DNA of 64,000 nucleotides from Collinsella sp. (GCA_019425015.1 JAHYYJ010000006.1:1-64000); one strand, 5' to 3'; positions 34,002 through 44,900 are shown, numbered from the stretch's first letter. Numbers and translations: made by a program. The notes: generated from the letters alone by a model not told the origin.

Positions 34002-34991
34002 CTAGTTTCCCTGCGCGCCCGAGATGCCGTTTTGCAGTGCGTTCCAGGCATCCGTCGCCATGTCGCCCAAGTTCTGCGCGGTGTCGCCCAGGTTTTGTGC
34101 CGTATCGCCCAGCTCTTGCGCCTTGTCTCCCAACTCCTGTGCCTTGTTGCTCAAGTCCTCCAGCGTATTGGAGCTCGAGCTGTCGGTACCGCTTTGGCCG
34201 CCGGACGAGTTGCCCGAGCTGTTCTTGTGCGTGAGTTGAATTTCGAGGTTGCCGTTGTCGTTATAGTAGGCAGAAGTAACGACCCAGTTGGCATCGATGA
34301 CGGGCGTTGAGCCATCATCAGTCAGGACCACGGCATTCGAAAGATCGGCGCCGCGCGACTTGAGAAGCTTTTTGGCGTTGGACCAGTACTGCCCCGGGAT
34401 ATCGCTCAGATCGACGGTGCTAGACGAGGCGGACTCGGTTTGCTCGGCAGTGGTATCGGCCGTTGAACTCCCTCGCTTGTTGAGCATGCCCGACACGATG
34501 GCAAACACAACCGACAGCGCAAAGAAGATCGCCAGCACGATGAGGATCTTCTTGATCACGCTCGACGAACGCGACGGCTTCTTCTCCTCGTCCTCGCCAT
34601 ATTGCGGAATCGACTTGGGGTACTCGCGATACGGCTCGCGCGACTCGTAGCGAGACTGCGCCGTGCGAGGCATATACGTCGTCTGCTGAGGCTGCGGAAT
34701 GGGATTTTGCGGCAGGTCATCATAGGGATTCGGCGTCGAGGCGGCATAAGAATCCTGCGGCGCGTAATCAAACGGGTCCGGAGCTGCGTTGCCATAGGGG
34801 CCTTGCGAAGATACAGCATAAGAATCCCGCGCTGTGTCGCCATAGCCCATAACCCGGGTTGGCTCGGCAGAAGGCTGCGTCGCGGCGGGGTCGGTATAAC
34901 CGGGGTTGGGAACAACGCGGGTCGCATCGGCGCTATCGCCAGCCTGCGCGGAACCGTAGCCGCCCATCACGGTTGTCTTGTCCTGATCCAT
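34002..34991 (-). CDS. Single-pass membrane protein with Tyr/Pro-rich cytoplasmic tail
   Basis: A 329-aa protein. Residues 1-145 are disordered and rich in Tyr, Pro, Gln and Ser. A membrane helix follows at about 147-167 (ILIVLAIFFALSVVFAIV). Outside are a Ser/Thr linker and a small folded domain (about 190-255; IPGQYWSNAKKLLKSRGADL) that could be PASTA- or PepSY-like in size. An 11-residue-type amphipathic repeat (AQELGDKAQELGDTAQNLGD) ends the chain. GGAAAGGAA precedes ATG 34991. It has threonines in TTVMGGYG and TRVV contexts that could be Ser/Thr-kinase targets (inference). Convergent with the CDF gene, 12 bp apart. Confidence 0.6.
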   Translation of the reverse strand: MDQDKTTVMGGYGSAQAGDSADATRVVPNPGYTDPAATQPSAEPTRVMGYGDTARDSYAVSSQGPYGNAAPDPFDYAPQDSYAASTPNPYDDLPQNPIPQPQQTTYMPRTAQSRYESREPYREYPKSIPQYGEDEEKKPSRSSSVIKKILIVLAIFFALSVVFAIVSGMLNKRGSSTADTTAEQTESASSSTVDLSDIPGQYWSNAKKLLKSRGADLSNAVVLTDDGSTPVIDANWVVTSAYYNDNGNLEIQLTHKNSSGNSSGGQSGTDSSSSNTLEDLSNKAQELGDKAQELGDTAQNLGDTAQNLGDMATDAWNALQNGISGAQGN

Positions 34992-35105
34992 GCAACGATT
35001 CCTTTCCGTCGCCCGTAAGCATCAAGTTATCCATGCATTCTACCCGCGCAAAAGCCCGTGACGGACAGAGCCCGTCCATATCTACAAGACAAGCGCGGCT
35101 AGAAA

Positions 35106-35143
35106 ACAAAAGCCCCGCCGGGCCTTGGTAGGCGCGACGGGGC
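35106..35143 (-). terminator. Rho-independent terminator after fhs
   Basis: On the minus strand GCCCCG-TCG pairs with CGG-CGGGGC around a loop, followed by TTTTGTTTT. Confidence 0.85.
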
Positions 35144-35168
35144 GGGCAAGCAGCTATGGGCAACAAGC

Positions 35169-36836
35169 TTAGAACAGGCCGGTGATGTTGCCGTCGTTGT
35201 CGACGTCGATGTTCTCAGCCGCGGGGACCTTGGGCAGGCCCGGCATGGTCAGAACACTGCCAGTCAGTGCGACCACAAAGTGGGCACCGGCGGAAACCTT
35301 GAGCTCGCGCACCGTGATGCGGAAGTTCTCGGGAGCGCCCAGGGCCTTGGCGTTGTCGCTAAAGCTGTACTGCGTCTTGGCCACGCACACCGGCAGGCTG
35401 CCAAAGCCGTTCTCGCGCAGCTCGGCGAGCTGGCGCTTGGCGGCCGGCGTAAAGTCAACACCGTCGGCGCGGTAGACCTTGGTGGCAATGGCCTCAAGAG
35501 CGTCGGCCACATCGGCGCCGTCCTCATAGGCAAACTTGAGCTCGCTCGGCTGCTCAATCAGACGCATGACCTCATCGGCAAGCTCGAGCGCGCCCTCGCC
35601 GCCCTTGGCCCAGACCTCGGAAAGCTTAACGTTGACGCCGAGCTTCTGGCACTCGGACTCGATGAGCGCAAGCTCGGCCTCGGTGTCCGTCGGGAAGCGG
35701 TTGATGGCGACTACGCAGGGCAGACCATAAACGTTCTGGATGTTGTCGACGTGACGCAGCAGGTTGGGCATGCCGGCCTTGAGTGCCTCGAGGTTCTCCT
35801 CGTTGAGGTCGGCCTTGGCGACGCCACCGTTGTACTTCAGCGCACGAGCGGTCGCGACGACCACGACGGCTTTGGGACGAACGCCCGTCATGCGGCACTT
35901 GATGTCCAGGAATTTCTCGGCACCCAGATCGGCACCGAAGCCGGCCTCGGTAATGGCGACATCGCCAAAGCGCATCGCCATACGCGTGGCCATGATAGAG
36001 TTGCAGCCGTGGGCAATGTTGGCGAAGGGACCGCCGTGGACAAACGCGGGCGTGCCCTCGAGCGTTTGCACCAAGTTGGGCTTGAGCGCGTCCTTAAGCA
36101 ACGCGGCCATGGCACCCTGGGCCTTAAGGTCGCGGGCACGGACGGGCTCGCCGGCAAAGCTGTAGCCGACGACGATCTCGCCCAGGCGCTCCTTGAGGTC
36201 GTTAATGCTCGTAGACAGGCACAGGATTGCCATGACCTCGGAGGCGACGGTGATATCGAAGCCGTCCTCGCGCGGCACGCCCTGGGCCTTACCGCCAATG
36301 CCGTCGATGACGTGGCGCAGCTGACGGTCGTTCATATCGACGACGCGCTTCCAAGTGATGCGCTTAACGTCAATACCGAGCTGGTTGCCCTGCTGAATGT
36401 GGTTGTCGAGCATGGCGGCCAGCAGGTTGTTGGCAGCACCGATGGCATGGAAGTCACCGGTAAAGTGCAGGTTGATATCCTCCATGGGGATGACCTGAGC
36501 CCAGCCGCCGCCGGCAGCACCGCCCTTAACGCCAAAGACGGGGCCAAGCGAAGGCTCGCGCAGGGCCACGGCGCTCTTGACGCCGCGACGGCGCAGGCCG
36601 TCGGCCAGACCGATGGTCGTGGTGGTCTTGCCCTCGCCCGCAGGCGTTGGGTTGATAGCGGTCACGAGGACGAGCTTGGCCTGGTGATCAGTCGGCTCGT
36701 TGAGCAGGGAATCATCGACCTTAGCCTTGTCGAAGCCGTACGGAATCAGGTGCTTAACGTCGACGCCGGCGTTCTTGGCCACCTCGGTAATAGGCAGCGG
36801 CGTGACAGAACGTGCGATTTCGATGTCAGTAGGCAT
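35169..36836 (-). CDS. fhs: Formate--tetrahydrofolate ligase
   Basis: A 555-aa 10-formyl-THF synthetase that activates formate with ATP. The signature TAINPTPAGEGKTTTTIGL (about residues 58-76, P-loop-like) is complete, as are REPSLGPVFGVKGGAAGGG and FVHGGPFANIAHGCNS. Length equals the bacterial norm. I start at ATG 36836 (MPTDIEIARS) behind AAAGGA. With FchA and FolD encoded at 21.4-22.9 kb, the formyl-to-methylene THF branch is complete in this window. Confidence 0.96.
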   Translation of the reverse strand: MPTDIEIARSVTPLPITEVAKNAGVDVKHLIPYGFDKAKVDDSLLNEPTDHQAKLVLVTAINPTPAGEGKTTTTIGLADGLRRRGVKSAVALREPSLGPVFGVKGGAAGGGWAQVIPMEDINLHFTGDFHAIGAANNLLAAMLDNHIQQGNQLGIDVKRITWKRVVDMNDRQLRHVIDGIGGKAQGVPREDGFDITVASEVMAILCLSTSINDLKERLGEIVVGYSFAGEPVRARDLKAQGAMAALLKDALKPNLVQTLEGTPAFVHGGPFANIAHGCNSIMATRMAMRFGDVAITEAGFGADLGAEKFLDIKCRMTGVRPKAVVVVATARALKYNGGVAKADLNEENLEALKAGMPNLLRHVDNIQNVYGLPCVVAINRFPTDTEAELALIESECQKLGVNVKLSEVWAKGGEGALELADEVMRLIEQPSELKFAYEDGADVADALEAIATKVYRADGVDFTPAAKRQLAELRENGFGSLPVCVAKTQYSFSDNAKALGAPENFRITVRELKVSAGAHFVVALTGSVLTMPGLPKVPAAENIDVDNDGNITGLF

Positions 36837-36980
36837 GGGCGGTCCTTTCGTTACCGAATGAGAAAAAGACCAATTCAGCATAGCACGGGCGCGCAATAGT
36901 AAAACACCCGTAACCGATGAATGGCGATATGTTTATCCAATGCTCAGCGATAGCTTAACAACCCGCCAAAACAAAGCGCC

Positions 36981-38048
36981 CTAAACGGTAGGTTCAATCC
37001 CCAAGTGCTCAAAGGTGCGAAGCGTTGCCTGGCGGCCCTGGGGCGTGCGAATCATCAACCCGCACTGCAGCAGATACGGCTCATAGACATCCTCGAGCGT
37101 GCCCGGGTCCTCGCCCACCGCGCTGGCAAGGGTCGTAAGTCCCACGGCACGACCGGAGAACGTCTTAGCGAGCGTCTCCAAAATGCGAATATCCATCCAG
37201 TCCAGACCGAGCTCGTCGATCTCGAAGAACTCGAGCGCCTGGCGACAGATATCGAGCTCGATGGGGCCGTTGCCGCGCACCTGTGCGTAATCGCGCACGC
37301 GCTTGAGCAGGCGGTTGGCAAGACGTGGCGTGCCGCGCGAACGCGAGCCGATCTCGAGTGCACTGGGATGGTCGATCGTCACGCTCAGGATAGTCGCCGA
37401 GCGCGTCACAATCTGCGCGAGTTCCTCGACCGTGTAGTAATCCAGGCGATATGAAATGCCAAAGCGGTCGCGCAACGGGCCGGTCAACATGCCTGAGCGG
37501 GTCGTTGCTGCTACCAGCGTAAACTTGGGGATATCCAGGCGAATCGAGCGCGCCGCCGGACCCTTGCCAATCACGATATCGAGGGCAAAGTCCTCCATCG
37601 CGGGGTACAGGACTTCCTCGACCGAACGGTTGAGGCGGTGGATCTCGTCGATAAACAGCACATCACCCGGCTGCAAGTTAGTAAGGATGGCCGCCAGGTC
37701 GCCGGTACGCGCGATGGCCGGACCACTCGTCGTCTTGATCTGAGCGCCCAGCTCGTTGGCGATAACCGTAGCCAGCGTGGTCTTGCCCAAACCCGGAGGG
37801 CCCGAGAAGATCACGTGGTCGAGCGTCTCGCCACGGCTCTGCGCCGCCTCGATGAGCACGCGCAGGCTCTGCTTGATGTGCTCCTGGCCGCAGTAGTCGT
37901 CCAAGCGCTGGGGACGCAGAGTACGGTCGACATCGAGGTCTTCGGGCGTCAGCTCCGAGCCCACCATGCGCTCACCGTGCGCCATGGATGCCGCCGGCGA
38001 GTTGCCGGGCGTCGCCCACAGGTCCTGAGAGTCATCGGCTTCCCACAT
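36981..38048 (-). CDS. ruvB: Holliday junction branch-migration helicase RuvB
   Basis: A 355-aa AAA+ motor of the RuvAB branch-migration complex. Walker A is GPPGLGKTTLA, Walker B is LFIDEIHRLNR, sensor-1 is AATTRSGMLTGPLRDRFG, and a C-terminal winged helix contains RTPQGRQAT. An extra 40 residues precede the usual LRPxxLDDYxGQ start. Stop and start of ruvA/ruvB overlap (TGATG), giving translational coupling; a GTG one codon earlier is the alternative start. Confidence 0.97.
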   Translation of the reverse strand: MWEADDSQDLWATPGNSPAASMAHGERMVGSELTPEDLDVDRTLRPQRLDDYCGQEHIKQSLRVLIEAAQSRGETLDHVIFSGPPGLGKTTLATVIANELGAQIKTTSGPAIARTGDLAAILTNLQPGDVLFIDEIHRLNRSVEEVLYPAMEDFALDIVIGKGPAARSIRLDIPKFTLVAATTRSGMLTGPLRDRFGISYRLDYYTVEELAQIVTRSATILSVTIDHPSALEIGSRSRGTPRLANRLLKRVRDYAQVRGNGPIELDICRQALEFFEIDELGLDWMDIRILETLAKTFSGRAVGLTTLASAVGEDPGTLEDVYEPYLLQCGLMIRTPQGRQATLRTFEHLGIEPTV

Positions 38049-38668
38049 CACGCATCCATTCCGAGTCGCTTAAGCGCCGCGCCGAGCAGGTCCTCGACAC
38101 GCATATCCTGCCCATCATACCCGCTCAGGGCAACCTCGGTCTCCTGCGGGCTAAAGCCCATGGAAAGGAGCGCCGCACGGGCGTCATCGATCGCCGAGGG
38201 AGCGGCGGCGGGAACCGGCATCGCAACCTGACCGGGAATTACGTCGACCGGAACAAAGCCCTTGTCCTTGGCAAAGGTACTCTTGAGCTCCAAGATGAGG
38301 CGCTGGGCGGTCTTTTTGCCCACACCGGGCACCTTAGCCATGCCTTTGTCGTCTTCGGCCATCACCAGAGAATACAGTTGTCCCACGGTATAGGTGGAAA
38401 GCACGGCAAGCGCCAGGCGCGGACCGACACCCGACACGGACACGAGCCGGTCAAACATTGTGCGCTCGTCTTTGGAAGCAAAGCCAAAGAGCGTCATGGC
38501 GTCCTCGCGCACCTGCATACGGGTATAGAGGCGAACCTCGCCGCCAGGCGTAGGCAGCGTGGCGGCAGTGCTGCCCGAGATGCCGAGCTCAAAGCCCACG
38601 CCCGACACATCGACGACGGCCGAGCTCATCGTGGCCTCAACAAGCGTTCCATGGAGCTGGGAAATCAT
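38048..38668 (-). CDS. ruvA: Holliday junction DNA-binding subunit RuvA
   Basis: A 206-aa tetrameric junction-binding subunit. An OB-fold N-terminus (MISQLHGTLVEA...VVDVSGVGFE) is followed by two helix-hairpin-helix motifs (SVSGVGPRLALAVLS and VPGVGKKTAQRLILEL) and the C-terminal RuvB-binding domain (ALLSMGFSPQETEVALS). It overlaps ruvC by one base (TGATG). Confidence 0.97.
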   Translation of the reverse strand: MISQLHGTLVEATMSSAVVDVSGVGFELGISGSTAATLPTPGGEVRLYTRMQVREDAMTLFGFASKDERTMFDRLVSVSGVGPRLALAVLSTYTVGQLYSLVMAEDDKGMAKVPGVGKKTAQRLILELKSTFAKDKGFVPVDVIPGQVAMPVPAAAPSAIDDARAALLSMGFSPQETEVALSGYDGQDMRVEDLLGAALKRLGMDA

Positions 38669-39189
38669 CAGTATCCGGTTCCTCTCTGTTGATAGAACTC
38701 GCCACCGGTAAGTGCCCGGGTGCGACTGAGGTTAACGTGGCAGATGGCGCAGGCCAGGGCATCGGCGGCATGGTCTGGGTGAGGGTCGTGATCGAGCTGC
38801 GTGAGCGTGCGCACCATGTAGGCAACCTGCCGTTTATCCGCGGCGCCCGTACCCACCACGGCCTGCTTGATCTGCATGGGCGTATACTCGCCAATCTCGA
38901 GCGCGCATTCCGAAAGCGCCACGAGTGCAGCACCGCGGGCATGCGCCGTAGGGATGGCCGAGCGAACGTTGGCGCCAAAGTAAATGCTCTCGATAGCAGC
39001 GGTATCGGGGCGATAACGCTCCACGACGCCCTTGAGGTCGCGGGCGATATGCGACAGGCGCACCGCGAGCGGACTGCCCGCGCTGGTCTCGATACAGCCG
39101 TAGGCACGGCAACGAACCTCGCCACGCCGCTCCTCGATAATCCCCCAGCCCGTATGGGCCAAACCGGGGTCGATACCCAAGATAACCAA
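38668..39189 (-). CDS. ruvC: Holliday junction endonuclease RuvC
   Basis: A 173-aa resolvase that cuts four-way junctions. Catalytic acidic residues are in GIDPGLAHTGWG (Asp6), AIESIYFG (Glu) and the C-terminal DHAADALACAICH (two Asp). It heads the ruvC-ruvA-ruvB operon, with all three genes overlapping by one base. Confidence 0.97.
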   Translation of the reverse strand: MVILGIDPGLAHTGWGIIEERRGEVRCRAYGCIETSAGSPLAVRLSHIARDLKGVVERYRPDTAAIESIYFGANVRSAIPTAHARGAALVALSECALEIGEYTPMQIKQAVVGTGAADKRQVAYMVRTLTQLDHDPHPDHAADALACAICHVNLSRTRALTGGEFYQQRGTGY

Positions 39190-39326
39190 GCCAACCTCCC
39201 CTCATCTTTTGCCAAGCACAAGGCAAGGCCCCGCGCATCATTCACGAACGTCTGTTCTAGAATAACACAACGGGGTCAAGATGCTTAGTTGAAGTATCGG
39301 GGTTGAGAGCGAATCCCATCCCCAGT

Positions 39327-41312
39327 TTAGTTCTGCGAGAAGAATGGGAACTGTCGGGGATCAACCGACGGATGCGGCATCGGGCCACCCTGGGGCCCAC
39401 CCTGCGGGCCACCCTGGCCGCCCATCATCTTATCGATGGCGTCCTGAACCTCGCCCTCGAACTTTTTCATTCCCTCGTGTAAACGACGCTGACCGTCTTC
39501 AGAGCGCAACTCCTCCATTTGTTCGGGCGAAATACCCAGTAGCTCGCCCAGCACGCCCATCATCTCGTTTCGCACGCGCTCACTAGTATCCTCGTCAGCA
39601 AAACGGCGCACCTCGGCGCGCGCCAGCAAATCGACCGTCATACGCTCCTTGCCGTTAAGCCCCAGGTCGGACCACGCGAGCATGTACGGCCAGGAGCGCT
39701 CGGCAAACGAACGGGACGAAACGATCGGCGCCGTCGGCAACATGCGGCGGGCAGCCTCGCCCTGACGCACGAGCATCAGCAGCAGCGAGCAGGCCTCAGG
39801 CTTGCCAGCGGCCATCGGGATGTCGTCGAAAGATCGATTGCGGTCCACGTGCGCCTCAAGCGCGCCATCGATCTCACCCGGCTCGACCCCGCCGAGCAGC
39901 TGTGCCGCGCGGTCGAGCATATCGACCGGACCGTCGAGCGTCGAGAGCGCCTGCGCCAGCACGCGCTCCATACAATCTTCCACCGCGTTGAGCGTCACGA
40001 GCTCTTGGGGCACCACGGCAGACGCGCGGTTGCGCACACGCGCCACAAACTCAAGCGTCGACAGGTACACATCGCCAAAGGGCGCGTAATCGCCCTGGTA
40101 GCCGCCGCAAAGCGCCGGCGCCGCCAGCGCGTACTCGGTTTTGGACAGCGGACTCAACGCCATCGCACCCAGCTCGAGCGCCGTATCCTCCAGCATGAGG
40201 CCCAGCGTGCGAGAGCGCAGGCGCTCGGCGTCGCCCGCCGACACATCGCGGTCGAGCACGCGCGCGGCATCCGGCGCATCGCGCTCAACCGTGCGAATAT
40301 GCAGGCGCTCGGCAATGGCGCGAACGGCGGCACAGCGAGCAGCCTCGGTCTCCTCCTGCGCCGGCGTAAAGATGCGGTTGCGCCCCAGCACCAGGCCAAT
40401 CACATTACGTGGGCCCAGAGCGTCGACGGCCAGCGCCGCCAGCAGGGACGACGGCAAGTCGCCCTCGAGTGCCACCACGGCGCGCGACGCACCGTGGGCC
40501 CGGGCGTTGTCGCGCACGGCAAGCACCAGCGCCTGCCACAGCCACTCCTCGGAACGGAACTCGGGCAGTTCGTGATCTTCCAGGGCATCGAGCATCACGC
40601 CGCGCTGAATCTCCTGAACCAGCAGGCTCTCCTCAAAACACGGCGCCTGGGCCACCACGCGACCGCAGTCGTCGAGCACAAACGAACCGCCGGTATACAC
40701 CGACTCGTCATAGGCACCGACCGGCGCCATGCAGGCAAACCACACGCTGCGCTTGGATGCGATCTTGCGGTAGGCGCCGCTGCGAACGGCGGCAATGGCA
40801 GTAGTCTCGCGGTCGGTCATGTCAAACGCGTTGAATTGGAAATACGCAATGAGGTCAACACCGGTCGGCAACATCTCGAGCTCGCGGTCCAAGTCAAAAA
40901 TCACGGCGATGCGCACGCCATCCACGTCGAACACCGGCGGCGCCCAACGCGTGTCGTTGTTCTCGCCACGCTGCAGGGCAATGCTCGAACGCGCCGGCAC
41001 CACATGACCGTCCTTGAGCATCATGTAGTCGAGTAGCGGCTGGCCCTCAAACGAAACCGCCGCGGGCACGATGCAGATCATGTCAAGCTCCTGGATGCGC
41101 TCGGCGACACCAGTCAAGCCGGCAAGCATGTCGTGCTCAAAGTCGGCAGCGCCCACCAGGCCACCGGGCATGGCGCCCATAAAGAGCGGAGCCGGAACGC
41201 ACAGCACGCGCGCCCCGCGCTCGTGGGCCAGACGAGCCTGGTCCTCGATGCGGCCGCAAATGCCCTCAATATCACCCAGGCGCATATCGATCTGTGCAAG
41301 CGCGAGCTTCAT
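39327..41312 (-). CDS. NAD synthetase-like protein with eroded catalytic motifs
   Basis: A 661-aa protein with the full architecture of glutamine-dependent NAD synthetase: nitrilase-type amidase (about residues 1-260) plus synthetase domain (about 270-580). Key motifs have changed. The amidase Glu motif reads PAPLFMG, and the nucleophile-Cys region reads AVIFDLDREL with no Cys. The ATP-pyrophosphatase loop, normally SGGxDS, reads EGDLPSSLLAALAVDALG. LSKTEYALAAPALCGG replaces GNKSE. A Gly/Pro/Gln tail (GGPQGGPQGGP) is added. The fold is conserved and the frame intact over 2 kb, so it is probably a maintained non-catalytic paralogue. Confidence 0.72.
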   Translation of the reverse strand: MKLALAQIDMRLGDIEGICGRIEDQARLAHERGARVLCVPAPLFMGAMPGGLVGAADFEHDMLAGLTGVAERIQELDMICIVPAAVSFEGQPLLDYMMLKDGHVVPARSSIALQRGENNDTRWAPPVFDVDGVRIAVIFDLDRELEMLPTGVDLIAYFQFNAFDMTDRETTAIAAVRSGAYRKIASKRSVWFACMAPVGAYDESVYTGGSFVLDDCGRVVAQAPCFEESLLVQEIQRGVMLDALEDHELPEFRSEEWLWQALVLAVRDNARAHGASRAVVALEGDLPSSLLAALAVDALGPRNVIGLVLGRNRIFTPAQEETEAARCAAVRAIAERLHIRTVERDAPDAARVLDRDVSAGDAERLRSRTLGLMLEDTALELGAMALSPLSKTEYALAAPALCGGYQGDYAPFGDVYLSTLEFVARVRNRASAVVPQELVTLNAVEDCMERVLAQALSTLDGPVDMLDRAAQLLGGVEPGEIDGALEAHVDRNRSFDDIPMAAGKPEACSLLLMLVRQGEAARRMLPTAPIVSSRSFAERSWPYMLAWSDLGLNGKERMTVDLLARAEVRRFADEDTSERVRNEMMGVLGELLGISPEQMEELRSEDGQRRLHEGMKKFEGEVQDAIDKMMGGQGGPQGGPQGGPMPHPSVDPRQFPFFSQN

Positions 41313-41429
41313 GGCTCAGCCCTTTCCGTCGTTAACCATCGAAATCGTAGTAAAAGCGCCGGCCGCATGATGCAGTCGGCGCTCGCATGTGCATATGCTA
41401 GCTATGATACCCCGAGCGGGGGCGCGCTC

Positions 41430-41792
41430 CTAGAACGTCGCGGACCACAGCCCGTGCAGGTTGCAGTAGGCATAGACGGTACCGGTCTTGGAACCGCCGG
41501 CAAAAAACGTCGCGGGCTTCATGCCGGGCTCAAGGTAATGGACCTCCAGACGGCCCTCGGCCTCAAGGGCGATCCACTCGATGTAGTGCTCGGGCACCAT
41601 AGGATGCTCGACCGAGCCAACGCGTGCGCGGATCACGTGACCGTCGCGCTCGGTCTCGACAACAGGCACGTGCTTCTCGTGCGCCGCGTCCTCAGTGTTT
41701 GCGGTCAGTTCCGTGCAACCGGCAGGGGTTGCAGCGTCGTTGCCAAGGGCGGCAATGAGCTTACCGTCGGGGTCCTTAAAGAATTTCGCCAT
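41430..41792 (-). CDS. Superoxide reductase (neelaredoxin type)
   Basis: A 120-aa class II superoxide reductase that reduces superoxide to peroxide without making oxygen, suited to anaerobes. Fe-centre ligands are present: EKHVPVV, HPMVPEHYIEW and CNLHGLW (four His, one Cys). The N-terminal desulforedoxin Cys4 domain of desulfoferrodoxin is absent. ATG 41792 lies 7 nt after AAAGGAG. Downstream are hairpins (CCCCGAGCGGGG at 41410-41421). Confidence 0.92.
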   Translation of the reverse strand: MAKFFKDPDGKLIAALGNDAATPAGCTELTANTEDAAHEKHVPVVETERDGHVIRARVGSVEHPMVPEHYIEWIALEAEGRLEVHYLEPGMKPATFFAGGSKTGTVYAYCNLHGLWSATF

Positions 41793-41942
41793 GATGTTCT
41801 CCTTTGCTGACGCGCCAATGATCTTGATGGTTCTTATGCCCAAAGGCAGACAAACCATCCACGGCATTGCAAATGAACACATAACGGGCGGGGACGATGG
41901 GGCAGCGTGCGCTATCCGCCCTGGCGGCCCCACCCGAGCGGG

Positions 41943-44900
41943 TTAGCGCCCGTCGCCGCCCAGCAGCGCCAGAACATCTTCGCGGGTAAACAGCGCCGAC
42001 GAGATGCCGTCGCCGCCGAGCACGCTGTTGACCAGGTCGCGCTTGGACTCCTGCATCTGCATAATGCGCTCCTCGATCGTGTCCTTGGCGATGAGCTTGT
42101 ACACGGTCACGGTATGTTGCTGGCCAATACGGTGCGCGCGGTCGGTCGCTTGGTCCTGCGCTGCCACGTTCCACCACGGATCGTAGTGGATGACCACGTC
42201 GGCCGCCGTCAGGTTAAGGCCCACGCCGCCCGCCTTGAGCGAAATCAAAAAGACCGGAACCTCGCCCGCTTGGAACTGCGCGACCATCTTGGCGCGGCTC
42301 TCCTTAGACGAAGCGCCCGTGAGCTTAAGGAAGGCGATGTCCTCCTTGGCCAAGCGCTTACCGATGATATCGAGCATGCCCGTAAACTGACTGAACAGCA
42401 AGATGCGATGACCACCGTCGAGCGCGCCGTGGACGAGCTCCATGCACGTATCGAGCTTGGCGCTTCCCGCCTTGTAGTCCGCATAGTGCAGATGCGGGTC
42501 GCAGCAGATCTGGCGCAGCTTGGTGAGCTCGGCGAGCACCTTGAGCTTGTCTTTCTTAAACTCGGATGCCTCGCGGTGCTGCACCTGCTGGGCGATGCGG
42601 TCCTGGTTTGCCAGGTAAAGCTTGCGCTGCTCGCCGGTGAGCTGAGCCATGACAGTGTCCTCGATCTTCTCGGGCAGGTCGGCCACCACGTCTTCCTTTA
42701 CGCGGCGCAGCACAAACGGCGACACGAGCGCTTGCAGGCGGGCGGCACTGTCGCCCTCGGCATGCTCGACCGGGCTTTCGAAGCGCTTTGCAAACGATTC
42801 ACGCGTGCCCAGAAGACCCGGCATCAAAAAGTCGAAGATACTCCAGAGCTCGGACAGTCGGTTTTCGATGGGCGTTCCCGTCAAGGCAAAGCGCACGCCG
42901 GCCGGCAGGCGCTTGGCAGCACGGGCCACCTGGGTGAGCGGGTTTTTAATGTACTGGGCCTCGTCGAGCACCACGCGGGCAAAATCCTGTTCGGCGTACT
43001 CATCGATATCGCGGCGCATAAGATCATACGACGTCACGACCACGTTATGCTCGGCCACGCCGGCAATCTGCACGCGGCGCTGCGCCTTGGCGCCCACGAT
43101 GGCACACACATCGAGCGAGGGCGCAAAGCGCTCCAGCTCGGCGGTCCAGTTGTACACAAGGGACGCAGGGCACACCACAAGCGTGGGCTTAGCGTCCCCC
43201 GCCTCCACGCGCGTCAGGATATGTGCGATCATCTGCAGCGTTTTGCCCAGGCCCATGTCGTCGGCCAAGATGCCGCCAAGGCCCAGGTGTTCGAGCGAGC
43301 CGAGCCACTGGTATCCGTCGACCTGGTAGCCACGCAGCGTGGCCTTGAGCGATGCCGGCACCGTAAAGTCCATCTTGCCGAGCGTGTCCAGACGCTCGAC
43401 GGTACGGCGGAACGCAGCGTCGCGATCGGCCTCGAGCGCGGGCGTGCGCGCGAGCATGCTATCGACGAACAGGGTGCTCGATGCGGGAAGCGACACGCCG
43501 TCGAGCAGGTCGACGGCATCGACACCCAGGTCCTCGGCGAGGCCAAATGCGGCTCGGGCGCCCTCGTCCAGGCGAATGATGTCGCCGGACGTAAGGCGCA
43601 CAAACGTTTGATGGCGCTTGTACGAATCGAGATAGACGGCAAGGTCCACGGCCGAAAGCCCGCTCGCGCCCAGCTCGACATCGAGCAGATTGCTCTTGAC
43701 GGTCGCACGCACCGAAAGCTTGGGCGCAGGGCGGACCGAGACCTGGCGCAGGCGGTCGCTGAGCATGACCTCACCCAGTTCGGACAGGGCGGACAGGCCC
43801 TCGGTCAGCAAGCAGAACAAGCGGGCGTCATCGCGTTCCTCAAACGCTAGGCCGCCCTCGTGGAAATCGAAGTACAGGGCCGCCGTGTCCATAACGCGAA
43901 ACTCCGCCACCTCGTCGCGCGGCGGAACGCCCGGGCGCCGCTCTTCGAAGGGGCTGCCCGGAGCGCCCAGACTAAAGAGATCTGCCGACCAGTCGCCGTA
44001 GGTAACCGTAACTTTGCAGGTCACGAGCCCATCGTCGACGCCAATCGCCATGGCAAAGCTCGGCTCGGGCGCCACGGTATCGAGCGCAGCGGGCGCGGTA
44101 AGGTCGGTGTAGTCGCGCAAAATGGGCAGCGCCATACGACAGAACTCCCCCACCTGCTCGGCGGCGATATGGACCGGCGTGCGACAGGGCAGCAAGCGCG
44201 ATAGAAACGGCGCCGCATGCTGGGCAAACGCTACATCGGTACGGCGCGCACGGCGGGTGTCGACCAGATAGGCAACGTCGCCCGAAGCAAAGCAGTATGC
44301 ATCGGCCGGCAGGCGTAGATCGTAGCTGCCACCAGCCGCCGGCGCGATTTTGGCGGCAAGGAGCGGTGGGCGCTTAGACAGCGCCTCGTCCGCCCCTTCC
44401 GGAGGCATCTCAACCGCCACGTCATAGGTGCGATGCGTCGTCGTCCCCCGCGACCAGGCGGGCTCAAAAGAGATAGTCTTGCCGCGCAACAGGTCCAGCA
44501 CATATACGATGCTATGCTCGGACAGCGGTAACTGACGCTCGGCAACAAAACCGCTGCGGGCAAAGTCGTACGACGCCGAACGCGAGCTTGTGATGTCATC
44601 GAGATAGGCAACTGTCGTCGCAACAAGGTTGAGCAGCTTTGCCGATGTTTCGTCAAAGGCCTCAGGTGAATGGACAAACGTGAGCTTCTTGCCATAGGAG
44701 AACGTGCCGCCGCGCACGTAGGCATCGGCCATGCCGTCGATGTCCTTGACCACGTAGGACACCGATCCACAGCGAATGCGGAACTCGAGCGCCCAGCTAA
44801 AGCGGTCAGCGAACAGCGGATTGTAGTACGGCACCAACGAGGGCTCCAACGCCGCTTTGGGAGCGTCGGGATCAACGGCACCGGCAAGCTTGCGGCGCAT

